A program made the translations under genes and the position numbers. This document shows positions 10,126 through 21,155 of a stretch of 64,000 nucleotides of DNA, piece after piece. The stretch covers positions 3,158,409 to 3,222,408 of the forward strand of contig BCHX01000005.1 of assembly GCA_001599755.1 (NCBI GenBank). The letters are read 5' to 3'. Below the pieces are notes generated by a model. That model saw only the letters and a list, made by a program, of their open reading frames with translations. It did not search any database and was not told the DNA's origin. The stretch is from Gliomastix tumulicola. Its lineage: Eukaryota > Ascomycota > Sordariomycetes > Hypocreales > Bionectriaceae. Each line of letters starts with the position of its first letter. Position 1 is the stretch's first letter.

Positions 10126-12470
10126 CGTGATGGCTTCCTTTTTTTTTTTTTTTTCTTCTTTTATATCTAGAGGAATGTGTGTTCGGTTCGTTGTCTCAGT
10201 GTTGTTGGGATGTGTCAATGGGGGGGGGCGAGGGGAAGATGGCTTCTGTATTCTTTCGTCTTCTTTTTTCCCCCTGTCTGGATCTGGGCAGCTCAGGGCC
10301 GACGGACGAGAAGTGCTATTACACTCTCTTCTTGTCTGCAGACAGGGTCACCGAGGATTATCTAAACCTCAACAACAACAAAAGGTAACCAAGAGAGAAC
10401 GACCGTGTCCAGGAACCGGGGGGGGGGGCAACCATCATACATATACAAGTTCCCAGCATCGCATCCTCCGAAAGCGGGCTCTCTCACCCTCCTGCAGCGC
10501 GGCCGCAATTTCTTGCAGGAAAGCACCTCCATCTTAATAATGCACAATGAATAATCCCGGACGGGAGGCAAAGACGGTGCATGTGCCCACGTCGCAACAG
10601 GCGGTAAGGCGCACGCCCATCCATCCATCCATCCCACCCCCCGATTCAGTTTCGGCTGCCTCAAGGGAACCAGAAAAAAAAAACCAGGCCTAAGACGAAA
10701 AAAAAAACAAAATAAAAAAGGGTCAGTGCACTAAGACGAGAGGCTCAAAGTCCCAGGATCCGCGGGCCCGGAGTGACGGAACGGAGTCAAGCGTTCGGGA
10801 GGGCGCCTTGAATTAATAATGCAAAAACCTGAGTCATGGCCGGGTCTGGTAGGGCCACGGAGGGCCTCCATTGGCTGTTTCGGCGTCCCGTTTGTCTGTG
10901 CTTGGTGTGGGCTTTGGGCTTGGGGCTTTGGGGGCTGATAACGGTGAGAGGGATGCAAGCAGCCAGCCAGCCAGCAGAAGTGTACACACACTGTGGTTGG
11001 GGAAGGGAGGAGCACGCTAGAATCTGTGTTGTTGGCATGGGTGGTTTAAAGCCGGAATTCATTTCCCTTCCTGTGAGAACTGTGATCACAAGCTTCCCGT
11101 CTGTGACGACCACCTTCGATTTTGCGTTCTTTTCGTCTTCTACTCGGCCGAGAGTGTGAGTCAATGAGAGGGCTTCGGAGTTGAAAGCTGTAGTTACGAC
11201 GACGTCGGTTGGTGATACTCAGTCGGAGCAGTTAAGGCGGATTTAGCCATAATCGCCGACTCAACAATATCAGCACCCCCAATGGACCGTCTAGCTAGCG
11301 ACCGCCCTCGGAAGACCTGCCGTTTGCTACAGCGGATCCCAGCGTCCATTAGAAATCGCCCACGCCCAGCCGCTAGCCACACAGTTGCTCAGCGTCCCCC
11401 TCAGATAGACGAGCATCACCACTCATTGACGATTGTTGCCCAACAAACGATCCGTCAGGGCAAGGGGCCAGGGGTCTTGTGATTCCCCAACGGCCACGGC
11501 ACTCCAAAGCTGTCGTGATACGTGCCGCATGTAATACCCCGTACCAATGTCAGATGCGATGTAAGATGCAAGGTAAGATGCACGGTCAGAACTCGCTAGT
11601 CCCTTGTTATGCAGGTGACCCGTTTCCTGCACAGCGCTCGCTGCGATAAGGGAGCCAAGCAGGACAACAACAGCAGGACTACGGATAGGCTGGCCTGCCT
11701 GAGTGGGGGCCGCTGCGGCAGATATTTTCGCTACTAACGGACACTGTGCAGTAAATTCCGATGGGGAGTAGGTAGTTAGGAATACGGAAAGAATGGACGA
11801 GTAAGAAAACGTGTGTGTGGTGTGTCGGCCGGCTTCACGAGCTTCCTACTCCCTCGTCCTGCATGCTTATCCACGTGGGCATGACTCCCAGTCAACCTGG
11901 GAACCCATCAAATTATTCCATTGAGCAGGTTATTACCTATTATTCCATACAGCACAGTCGATCTCGGCACGCTTGCCTCCCCCCTCCGTAGACCAACAAG
12001 GGCCCCCCAAGCGCAAAAAACCGCATTTGTCAGAATCGTCATTTCACGGGCAGACGGTGTGATGCAGGGTTGCCCGCGGCCCTGTCACCCTGCCGGGGTC
12101 TGTCGTTCCTTTTCTTACCTCTTCTGCGGGGCAAAGATAGTCCATGATCTTCATCGATCCGTTGATTTGTGGTCATAACGTTACCGCTTTTATCGCCTGT
12201 GTGCCTGGTGGACGCCCGCTCAGTCGGACTTAAGATACTCCATACGAGTAGTAGCTGAACTTGTGAAAGGGCACAGCTGTGTCAGGTATCAGGTATCAGG
12301 GTCTAACTGCAACGAGACACTCCGTCACCGTGTCACAGGAAATCAACAGGCTTCTCAACGCCCGGAACGTTGCTCTCGTATTGTGGGTTGTAAAGGAAAA
12401 CACGGGTCCCTTTTTTCATTTTATTTTTTTTCAGTTGGGGATTAAATTATTCATCATATCGTCGTCGTCA
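10126..12470. promoter_or_regulatory. Long upstream region of the ABC transporter / 3' side of GCP4
   Basis: A 2.3 kb stretch without a supportable gene. A T16 run at 10139-10154 reads as poly(A) in the transporter leader, ending 13 bases before its ATG. Further up are C/T-rich patches, G runs (10221-10227, 10420-10428) and A runs (10673-10683, 10699-10715). Such a long, homopolymer-rich leader or promoter suits a highly regulated pump, but no specific binding site can be named. Confidence 0.4.
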
Positions 12471-14825
12471 TCATGGCTGCCATGCGTCATCGTCCCGCCG
12501 CCCAACAAGCCACGTCCCAAAGTCGAGCTTCATCAGCAGCCGGCTGATGCTCCCCACCCGCGCAGGGACGTATCCCAGGGCGTCTTCCTCCCCCAGCATC
12601 TCGTCGCTGTCGCCGTCGCTCTCGGATGCGAGGAACGCTGACCCCTGGCCCTCCCATCGGGCGACAAACTCCGGATCGGCCTCCAGGGCCCTCAGGGCAG
12701 ACACCACGTCTCCGATCCCAGCTTTGACCTTGCGCTCGACACCCCTGAGCAGCGACGTCACCTCCGTCTCCTCGGCGTGCAGGTCGACAAAGGCGTCCAC
12801 CACGCCCGCGTCCGTCTCGAGGTCGAGGGCTGTGAAGATGGAGTGCAGGCGCTGCGTGTGGGCGACGAGGTGGTCGATGTGCACGAGGAGCTTATGCAGC
12901 GCGTCAGTGTATACGGCTTGCGTGAGGAGCAGGCGGTGGACGAGAGCGTGGAGGTAGAGTGTGTGTGCTGTGGACAGCGTCTGGGGGTCGTGCGGCGCCT
13001 TGTGCGTGGTAGGTTTGTATGGCTCTGGTTGCGAGGGCGGCGGCGGCGGCTCCTGCTGGGCGTCGTCCTGCATCCATGTGTCGTCGTCGGCATCATCATC
13101 GTGGGTATCTTCGTTTGGTGTTGCGTGTATAGTCTTCTCTGGTATCCGTTCATCTCCTTCCGATGGCGCCGTGAGGAAGTCGTGGAAGTGGTCCCAGAGA
13201 CCAGCCACCACCTCCGTCTGGAAGAAGGCTTCCGTCTCTGCGAGCAGAAAGATCGCCGCGCTGGCCGTCGTCCACGAGCTTCGCATCGACGCCGTTCTAG
13301 ACGACCATCGTTGTCTCAGCTCAGTCACGTACTCTCCCGTGCCCCGTGGAGCTGGGTGGTGTCTTCTCAGTGACGTGATCTTCCACAGATCGGTTAGGCG
13401 GATATGCGCACGGCGCATCGAGAGGAGATAGGAGTTTATGCATGAGTACAGGTATAAATCCGAATGCGACAGGACCATGTCCAGGGGCGACGGTAGTTGG
13501 ATGGACAGGGCGGCTGGGACGGAGAAGAGGAGATCTCGGAAAGGCGATGCCACCAATTGCTTGATGGCATCCTTGCTGAGGCCGTGGCCGGGTGTGATCG
13601 CCGATGCGGGTGGTGCCTGTTTCACGAGATGTAGCTGCAGTAGATCCCGCGCGAGTTCGAGCTGCTCGTCCTCCTCGGCGTGCAGACCTTGCGTCGAGGC
13701 GAGGACTGTCCATGTCCGCGCCAACACCGCTCCCACCTCCCCCTCTTTGACGGTGATATTCTTAAGTCCAGCCTCCCGCTTGTCGTAGGCTAGGTTGTCC
13801 GCTCTCTTCCAGCGGCTGCGGAGCCGCTCGTCCGCTTCGTGTGTGAGAGCCATGGCGAACTCTCCCCGACCCAGCAGGAAGAATTCCCTCAGCAGCTGGA
13901 GCATCTCCACCACCTTGGCCACGGGTAGAATTTTCTGCAAAGTCGTCTCGGACAGTGAGAGCCGGATAGATGTGACAGCCCTCGAGAAGCTTGCCGCGTC
14001 GAGAGGAAAGGTCAGGCTAGACAGCTCCCTCAGCTTGAAGGACAGCTGATCCAGACCTCGAGCTCCGGATTCGATCGTGCTCTTGACCCGCACATGGTTG
14101 AGCGATTTGCCAATGAAGAGCATGGAATCAGCCGTCCTCGTATTCACGAAGCCTGGAAGCAGGCCGCGCACGGAGATGAAATCCTCGGTCCCGTCCTCGC
14201 TGGCCGTCTGCCTGACAAAGAAGTCGTCGCCCCCAAAGTTGGGTAGTCTCCCGTAGAGAATCCACGCCGATACCTGCTTCAGCCATGCCGTTTCTGCTGC
14301 GGCCACAAGGCTCAGCGCAGCATTCTCGACATCTCGATAGCCGCTCTTGAGTTCGCTCCGTAGCCAATCGATGATCTGTGATGCGCTGCACGGCGGTCTC
14401 CCCTTCTCCTCGTATAGCATGTATTTCATCGCAACCCATAACCATTCCAACCTCCTCTTCCAAGGCGCAAACTCGGCCATGACCGTTGTCAACGGCACGA
14501 TATTGTAGGCCCCCACATACTCAGGCTCCCGCTGCAGTATGCCCTCCTCGACCTGTAGAATCTTGTCCTGGAAGGCGGCGAGGTGGATCGACGAAATGGC
14601 GGACGCGACGGCGCGGCAGACGGGCGACGGATGCGAGGCCGAGGCCTGGGCTGTCGAGGTGGCGAGCTTGATGTTCAGGTCGCTGAGGTGCGCGGCCTGG
14701 GCCAGGAGCTGCCACTCCGAGGGCGAGAGGAGGGAGGACGAGGCGGCGCCGGTCGGGGGCTCGGCAGCGGATCGGAGGAGCGGCGACGGGTGTCCCGCGA
14801 GGGATAGGAGGATCTCATGGAGCAT
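12471..14825 (-). CDS. Gamma-tubulin complex component 4 (GCP4)
   Basis: Single exon, 784 residues. It is a subunit of the gamma-tubulin ring complex that nucleates microtubules at spindle pole bodies. The N terminus MLHEILLSLAGHPSPLL is the characteristic GCP4 start, and GCP4 is the only GCP beginning directly in the GRIP1 fold. Further on are VPLTTVMAEFAPWKRRLEWLW, SGYRDVENAALSLVAAAETAW, GRLPNF, FVNTRTADSMLFIGKSLNHV and, in GRIP2, ILPVAKVVEMLQLLREFFLLGRG with SHSDLYLYSCINSYLLSMRRAH. An acidic, Pro-rich insertion of about 70 residues (near 555-620) lies in GRIP2 and partly explains why it is longer than animal GCP4 (about 670). ATG at 14825 is the first in frame. Confidence 0.9.
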   Translation of the reverse strand: MLHEILLSLAGHPSPLLRSAAEPPTGAASSSLLSPSEWQLLAQAAHLSDLNIKLATSTAQASASHPSPVCRAVASAISSIHLAAFQDKILQVEEGILQREPEYVGAYNIVPLTTVMAEFAPWKRRLEWLWVAMKYMLYEEKGRPPCSASQIIDWLRSELKSGYRDVENAALSLVAAAETAWLKQVSAWILYGRLPNFGGDDFFVRQTASEDGTEDFISVRGLLPGFVNTRTADSMLFIGKSLNHVRVKSTIESGARGLDQLSFKLRELSSLTFPLDAASFSRAVTSIRLSLSETTLQKILPVAKVVEMLQLLREFFLLGRGEFAMALTHEADERLRSRWKRADNLAYDKREAGLKNITVKEGEVGAVLARTWTVLASTQGLHAEEDEQLELARDLLQLHLVKQAPPASAITPGHGLSKDAIKQLVASPFRDLLFSVPAALSIQLPSPLDMVLSHSDLYLYSCINSYLLSMRRAHIRLTDLWKITSLRRHHPAPRGTGEYVTELRQRWSSRTASMRSSWTTASAAIFLLAETEAFFQTEVVAGLWDHFHDFLTAPSEGDERIPEKTIHATPNEDTHDDDADDDTWMQDDAQQEPPPPPSQPEPYKPTTHKAPHDPQTLSTAHTLYLHALVHRLLLTQAVYTDALHKLLVHIDHLVAHTQRLHSIFTALDLETDAGVVDAFVDLHAEETEVTSLLRGVERKVKAGIGDVVSALRALEADPEFVARWEGQGSAFLASESDGDSDEMLGEEDALGYVPARVGSISRLLMKLDFGTWLVGRRDDDAWQP

Positions 14826-15596
14826 GGCTCATCTGCGGCGGCGGGGTGGCTGCGGGAGGACAAGAATCAGCGTTCTGTGGTTCGGGGAATTTGGTCACGC
14901 GTGTGGCACGGGGGCGCACCTTTGGTCGACATGAACACGCTTGGACTTGAAGTGGTCGCTGATGCTGTGGTAGATAAGGATGATGACACCGAGGAACTCG
15001 AATCGACACATGTATTGGGCGTGGGAGGTGGAGAGCGGTCGTCGTTGGATATGGTGTCCCTGGTCGCTGAAGGTGGGGGGGAGCTTGGCCCACGAGCTTC
15101 GGTAGGGCTCTTCAGGCCGTGATGTGCCTCGTCTCGGTGGCGGTTCTCGTATTCGGTCGGTCTCTGTCAGCTGTGTCTCGAGGGAGCCGGGCGTGTTGGT
15201 AGGCTGTCGCCCATCAGCTTGAAAGTTGCTTGAGAGGTTGTTCGTTTGTCAAGAGTCGCGTTGACGCGTTTAGATAATCGACAGTGGACAAGGTGGGGCT
15301 CCGAGTCACTGCTGCTACCCTACACCGCGGCTTAGTTTCAGCCACCCCGACTTCATATTCTCCAAGCAGCCACGAGGTTGGAGTTGGTCGTCGATTCGAT
15401 GGCTGGGGGAAGTGTAATTCGAAAGGGGGACTTTGAACTCAGTCAGATCACTGAACCTTTCAGATAGCCTGCTACCTAGTATATAAGCGCCTCGCCCTTG
15501 CGTAGGCAAGCCACTATTATTTCCTTCTATTCATTTCCTTCAGTGACTACTTACCCAAATTTATTCACACAACTCTTCACCTTGAACTTAAGATAA
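14826..15596. promoter_or_regulatory. Divergent promoter, GCP4 / I9 inhibitor
   Basis: Shared upstream region of two divergent genes. On the plus strand a TATATAAG box at 15480-15487 lies about 110 bases before the inhibitor ATG, followed by a C/T-rich leader (15515-15590). Nothing else coding is seen. Confidence 0.5.
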
Positions 15597-16071
15597 ATGT
15601 CCATCATCATGCACGCATATTTCAAATTCTTCGTTACGTTCCTCGCCCTACAGACAGGAGCCCGTGGCCTGCCTAAGAAATCTCCTACCCGCCTCCCCGA
15701 TCCCTTCACCGTATATCTCAAAGTGGACGCATCTATGACTGCGGAGGAGCATGCCAAGTGGGCGACAAGCGTCCAAGAAGACCAGAAAAATGAGCGCAAC
15801 CTTCCTGGCGTTGGACACGTCTTTTCTGCGTCGGATGGGCGCACCGAGGGCTATACAGGCTCCTTCACGCCCGAGGCCATCGATATTATAAGAGACGACC
15901 CAGATGTAAGTGTTTCTCTTTCCGTACCTGACTGCTTTGGAAGCTAGAGAGATTATCATGGTGCTAACAAACTTGCAGGTTCTTGAAGTGCATGACAAGG
16001 CAGTTGACTGGCTCAAAGCGACTGGTCAGGAAGGTCGTGTCGACCACCATAGATTGAAAGGGGATAGCTAG
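15597..16071 (+). CDS. Secreted stand-alone proteinase inhibitor I9 (subtilisin-propeptide-like)
   Basis: Two exons, 15597-15905 and 15979-16071, giving 133 residues. The 73-nt intron (GTAAGT, GTGCTAACAA, TTGCAG) joins in phase 0, D|VLEVHDKAV. Residues 1-25 form a signal peptide (hydrophobic core FKFFVTFLALQT, small residues before GLPKK). The rest is one inhibitor I9 fold: VYLKVDASMTAEEHAKW, then GHVFSASDGRTEGYTGSFT and EAIDIIRDDPDVLEVHDKAV, matching the beta-alpha-beta propeptide of S8 proteases (..G.tG.ft.e.l..l..dp.V..vE.D). No protease domain follows, so it is a free inhibitor of the POIA1/IB2 type, probably acting on secreted or vacuolar subtilases. An earlier or later Met (M1 or M5) would not change the signal peptide. 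Confidence 0.85.
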
Positions 16072-16102
16072 TCGTGCTTTATAATCAACACATCTCGCTC
16101 AT

Positions 16103-17173
16103 CTACTCGTCGTCCTGCGGGAACTTTGCACCGCCTTGCTTGCGAGCCTCGTCCATGATTTCCATCACTCTCACCGTCTCTGCCCACGGCATTATCGCGT
16201 TCTCCTTCCTTCCGGCAGCAATATCCAGCGCCACCGCGTCCGCCTCCCAGAAGAAACCCCGACCTCCTTTGCGGTCAAACTCAAACTTCTGCTCGGTACC
16301 GTCTAGCTTCTTGATGCGGTACACTGTAGGCACAGGGGCTGCGCCACCCTCGACGACCAGAGTACCCTCGGTGCCGTTGATCCGAGCAAACTCCTCGGTA
16401 TCCGTCTTGACACCCATGTGAGCTGTTGCCACGCCCTGCCTGCCATCTGCGTAGAGAGTGACAATGGTCGTGCCCGTATCGACACCGTCGACAAGTGACT
16501 GGACAGCCGTGACCTTGGGCTTCTCGACGGCTTGCCCTCCCGGCCCCAGAGGTGGCTCGAGGGAGAGAAGAATCCATGTCAGGGGATAGATACCCAGGTC
16601 CAGCAGCGTGCCAGCACCAAGGCTGACATTCTTCAACCGTGAATCCGGGCCCAGCTCCTCAAACTTCTGATCCTGCGCAAAGTCGCAGAAAGCCCGCTTC
16701 ACCTTTCCAATGACCTTGTCGACGTGCAGCGCCTTCTGGATCTCGTGCACGATAGGGAAATGCCTCGTCCACATGGCCTCCATGACGAAGACGCCCTTCT
16801 CCTCGGCCGCGTCGAGGACCTCCCTCGCCTGCTTCGCCGTCAACGTGAACGACTTCTCGCAGAGGATGTTCTTGCCGTGGCGGATCGCGTCGAGGCAGTT
16901 CTGCTTGTGGAACGCGTGCGGGGTGCCGATGTACACAGCGTCCACATCTGGGTCGGCGTACACCTCCTCATAGCTGCCGTACACGGTGGGCGACTTGCCC
17001 GGGAGGAACTGCTCGGCGAAGGCCTTGCCCTTCTCAACGGAGGAGGAGCCGATGGCCTGGAAGATGTGGTTTGCTTTGGCGTCGGGGCGGGGGAGGGTGA
17101 CGTCGAGGATGAACCAGGACGAGATCATGCCCGTGCCGATGATGCCCCAGCGGAGCGTCGGTTTGTCAGCCAT
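16103..17173 (-). CDS. Gfo/Idh/MocA-family NAD(P)-dependent oxidoreductase (dihydrodiol / D-xylose dehydrogenase type)
   Basis: Single exon, 356 residues from ATG 17173 (a further ATG at 17206 adds an unlikely 11-residue leader). It opens with a Rossmann fold, LRWGIIGTGMISSWF, then ADPDVDAVYIGTPHAFH and GKNILCEKSFTLTAKQA, where the usual EKP lysine is present but Pro is Ser. The C-terminal half has the family sheet with GAGTLLDLGIYPLTWI. These features match the dimeric dihydrodiol dehydrogenase / NADP-dependent D-xylose dehydrogenase branch common in filamentous fungi; the exact sugar or diol substrate cannot be decided. It is convergent with the I9 inhibitor gene, with only 31 bases between stop codons, so their 3' UTRs probably overlap. 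Confidence 0.88.
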   Translation of the reverse strand: MADKPTLRWGIIGTGMISSWFILDVTLPRPDAKANHIFQAIGSSSVEKGKAFAEQFLPGKSPTVYGSYEEVYADPDVDAVYIGTPHAFHKQNCLDAIRHGKNILCEKSFTLTAKQAREVLDAAEEKGVFVMEAMWTRHFPIVHEIQKALHVDKVIGKVKRAFCDFAQDQKFEELGPDSRLKNVSLGAGTLLDLGIYPLTWILLSLEPPLGPGGQAVEKPKVTAVQSLVDGVDTGTTIVTLYADGRQGVATAHMGVKTDTEEFARINGTEGTLVVEGGAAPVPTVYRIKKLDGTEQKFEFDRKGGRGFFWEADAVALDIAAGRKENAIMPWAETVRVMEIMDEARKQGGAKFPQDDE

Positions 17174-18416
17174 ATTTGCGAATGGATTTTTTATCTTTCT
17201 GGTCAAGTAGAGGAACGTAGTACTTTGTTTGCGAGTACTGGGGACTTGAAGCTTGTCATGAGGGGCTTCGCCGAATATATATGAACTGGGGATGCGTTAA
17301 AAGCGCGGAATCGTCTGTGATTAAGGGACTCCAGAGCCCTTAGTCACAAACGGTTAACCTGATCTGAGGATCCCGCGATTCGGACGGGATAAGATTTAGC
17401 CTAAACCATCGGCTATATATCCGACGGCCCGGCAGGTATATTAAATGCCCGCTCGTTGCATGGATAGTGGAACGAACGTACCTGGCTCTAGAGCGGCATG
17501 TAATATTCAGCTGTGCGAGGGTTGATAATCTGAAAGAACGACGTCTTGGGGTAATAAACTTCAGTTGAGACGAATATCTACTCACGCTGGCTATGGGTGC
17601 CTTTGATAGACCGGCGTCGCTGTGATTAGTGACAAATCACGAATCGAATGTAGGTGACAAGCAAGTGGTATAAGAGAATTCTTAAACGCCATGAGTATTC
17701 TTCCTTACAGATCCAGAGGCTCTATTCTTTCAAACATATCAAGGAAATCTAACGTAATTGACAGGCGAGACCTCGATATGGCCGGCTGACTGCTTCTGCT
17801 CTCAAGAGCCTCCTATCCGGACGTTGATACGAGTTCAACGTGAATATGTAGGAGGAGGAGCTGCAGGAATGGGATTGTGCTTCTATCAGGGAAAAGGAAC
17901 GAGGTGATCGGAGACTTGCCAGCTTGCACACTTACCGCTTCCATGACACCGGCACCTGGGCCATCCCACGAGCTGAATATGTCCATAATTTGCCCGCTCA
18001 GTCCCACTCTCTCCTCAAGTTTCTAGATTTGTATTTTGGGGGGACTGTTTTGAGATCCAGCCTCCTTCTTCGCTGGACAAAGAAAACCAGAATACGCACG
18101 TGCCCGGGCGCAACAAAGACCGGTTGATGTTAATGAGGTCAAAAGGGATACTTTAAACAAAGAAAGCAGCGAGTTCCACACGTTCCAAGGTCAATCATTC
18201 AAATGGGCGGCTAGCTCTGGCTTGACCGCTTTGGACTCTGAAAGTAGAATACGCGTCTGTTCATCACCCGCACAATCGTGTCTCACCGACATTCAGGAAC
18301 ACAGATGATGGAATATTCTATAAAGACCTTAATCACATTTTCCAGCTAACCTTATCGAAACTTATGTTTTCCAAATTTTCATTCACACTCACTTGGACGC
18401 CCAAATCAACGCAATC
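17174..18416. promoter_or_regulatory. Divergent intergenic region, oxidoreductase / FTA2-like gene
   Basis: About 1.2 kb with only short chance frames. Contains an AT-rich TATATAT tract near 17275 that could serve the oxidoreductase gene. No gene supported. Confidence 0.4.
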
Positions 18417-19913
18417 ATGTCATATCTCAAGCCACTGCCCGACTGCGAAGGCCCGAAGCTGGAACCATTCACGCAGCATTTGGCTGCGCACGACGTCAAG
18501 TTTCTCGGCACTGTCGACGAGTTCACCACCCACATGTGCGACTCAATGGTTTTCAAAGTCCGTATCGATGGTCGTGCATATGCTCTCAAAGTGGTAAGTT
18601 GATGCGCACTCCGGATCATCTGGACTCCTCATGCTGTGGAACTGATTCACTGACAAAAAGAAACACAGTTCCATGATCGAGGCGACCTGGACTACGAATA
18701 CCACATGACCTATCGTCACGATGCAGGATGGGCTGCTGCCGAGGGCGAGCTCAGGCAGAAGTACATCTATCATCTTCAGCCGTTCTACCGAGAGTGTCGG
18801 GCTTTCGGCCGTCTCAAGGAGGTAGAACGGGAGCATCTCGCTGTCAAGGCGTATGGATATGCAATCCTAGATCTGAAGGCAAGGGACTTTGCCAAGCAGA
18901 TACGAGATACTCTCTGGCGGATGGACACAAGCGGCATGACCTGGGATGACGACAACGACCCTCTGCATGGCTTCCTCCAGGCACCCAGAGAGCGACGATG
19001 GGAGCCCAGGAAGTGCATTATAAAGGACTGGATAGACGACCCATGGACTCCTGGTGTCAAGAAGCGGAATCCCGTGGCTCTCATGAAGAACGAGCTGATG
19101 CATTTCCCCCGCATCCTGGAGGACATCACCGACTTCCACGAATGCGGCATCGTACTTGGCGATACACAGCTGTCGCACTACATCGACGGCGTCCTCGTCG
19201 ACTTGGGCGGGACGACCACCGTTCCGCACATCGATGATGCTGAGCACGGGATCCAGCCCTCGTGGACGATGGCGAGCCTCGCTGCCAATGATTTCTACAA
19301 CTTTCAGACCGACATTGTTGGAGAATTCAACGAGACCGTTGACACGTGCATCGCGAGGCAGGAGGAAGCACCGCCGAGGTGCCTGATCGAGGCATACACG
19401 CCATTCGTTGACGGGGCTGACGTTGCCGATCGTACTTTCAGCCAGCGCCCGCTGCTGCCTCTGGTAGATGGCGCGAGGAGAGAGGAGATGTTCCTAGAGA
19501 TGTCTTCGTATCCTCGATACGACCCAGGTGACTTCGACTGGAGGAATCCTGCGTCTATCATCGCAAAGGACAAGCCCTGGAGGTTTGCGAAGGGGAATGT
19601 TCCCAGCTCAACATATGCAAGCAATAACGAACCAGCCTCAGAGCGTGCTTGGGTCACTTCGCACCTAAATGGGGAGACAGTCACCAAGGTTGCACGCAAA
19701 AGGGAAGCGCACGAGCAAGCAGAGGCGGAGGCTCATGCCAATAAGAGCAAGCGGCATCGAAGTGGAAGCCCCGTGCGCGAGGAACAGAGCGAAAATACTA
19801 CTCGACAGACTAGGAGGCTGAGTCCCAAGCAGTCGCGGATGACGAAGCTGCAGAAGAGCCCAGAGAGTACTGCAGCTTCTGCTCGGTCGCGACGATCAAA
19901 TGCCAAGTATTAA
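18417..19913 (+). CDS. FTA2-like (kinetochore Sim4 complex subunit family) kinase-fold protein
   Basis: Two exons, 18417-18593 and 18669-19913, giving 473 residues. The 75-nt intron (GTAAGT, acceptor ACACAG) joins in phase 0, YALKV|FHDRGD. The N terminus matches the fungal FTA2 domain: PKLEPFTQHLAAHDVKFLG, then MVFKVRIDGRAYALKVF, which resembles the beta3 lysine strand of protein kinases, and further on YGYAILDLKARD, CIIKDWIDD and FPRILEDITDFHECGIVLGD, analogous to a degenerate catalytic loop. The classical HRD and DFG motifs are not evident. The C-terminal 90 residues are basic and Ser-rich (SKRHRSGSPVREE). FTA2 proper is a yeast kinetochore protein; filamentous fungi hold many expanded members of unknown role, so a kinetochore function should not be assumed here. 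The first true ATG is 18417. Confidence 0.75.
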
Positions 19914-21047
19914 GAGGATAGGAACGGGTAGAGTGAGCCTCGGCGGCTGATGTCTGATGAGATGAACTGTCTGCTTGAGGCGAGATCACTTGTAATTTTC
20001 GGGCTATCTAATCATCTATCGTATCTGAAACAGTTTTTATAAGAGTCGTGATTTGTGAACCTTGAGAGGATGATTATGCTGGGTGAAGATGCTGCGTATC
20101 AAATAGCGGTCTTGATATGAGTAGACGAGGACCGTAACACGACCATTGGGAGAGTGATGGCCAGCTAGAGGCGAAGGAATTGGAGCATGCTCCTTTTCAG
20201 CTGCGACTTTGGTGTTCATTTCGTCATATCGTACGCGGCACAGTCTGGTTCAGCGCGCTCTGCCAATACCATGTCAACGTGTTATCTTGATCTGGAAAGA
20301 TGATGCATAATATCAATTCCACCGATCTTCGCGGGTGATGTTCGTTGGGGCCGTTCAACCAACAACGCTCTATTCTTAGCGAAGAATCAAATTAGACTAC
20401 TCGCGTGCTCGCAAAAATGTTTCCGTAACGAACCCTTGATGCAGGAACATGACGGAAGCCGAGGGTGAGTGCCGCACGAGGTCCTACGGCACAGTGATAC
20501 ATACCGATCTGAGTCAGCTCCAGCGCCGATCAATGTCTGCTAAACGTCCAGATCAGGCACGACGATCACCACAATTGCCCTCCTGGCTTGAGGCACAGCG
20601 CATCTCCAGCGCCGATGACCCGCCGACGTGCCGAAAATTGCTCTACAAAGCCTGGTTGAAACGTAATGACGCCAGTCGCTCGCGGTTGATCGCCACTCCG
20701 CCTCTGAGGCGCTGCACTGCTGAGCTACGATTCATCCAATCAGAAGATTTATTGGAGGCTCAGTAGGAATGACCCTACATTCGGAAATCATTCACGTGAG
20801 GGGCGTGCGTGGGATATTGTGAGCCTTGAACACAACTGTGCCGTCAAGATGACTGCCTTTGGAGTAACTATCGTGATGACTGGAGGCACAGTTATGCCTC
20901 GCCGTCGACGCAAGAAGCTGTTCCCGACGATGACATCGTCTGCTCGTGTGGATTGAGCTGAAGACCCAGAGTGTCGAAGATGATCAAGAGTGAGCCAGAT
21001 GGGTATAAAGGAGAGTGCAGCAGTCTACGTCTCGTTCCCTTTTCTTC

Positions 21048-21080
<33 letters not shown>

Positions 21081-21155
21081 ATATCAAGCATTCCAATTCA
21101 CCATTCAGAGCCCAAACCCGACTCAAACAACAAACAAACCAACAAATCGCCCAAA
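19914..21155. promoter_or_regulatory. Intergenic; promoter and leader of the secreted protein
   Basis: No gene supported. Near the 3' end, TATAAAGG at 21004-21011 lies about 145 bases before the ATG at 21156, followed by a pyrimidine-rich leader and the TCA repeat listed separately. Confidence 0.45.
21048..21080 (+). repeat. (TCA)11 microsatellite in the 5' leader
   Basis: Eleven perfect TCA units, located between the TATA-like box and the start codon of the small secreted protein gene, so probably transcribed as part of the 5' UTR. Confidence 0.9.
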
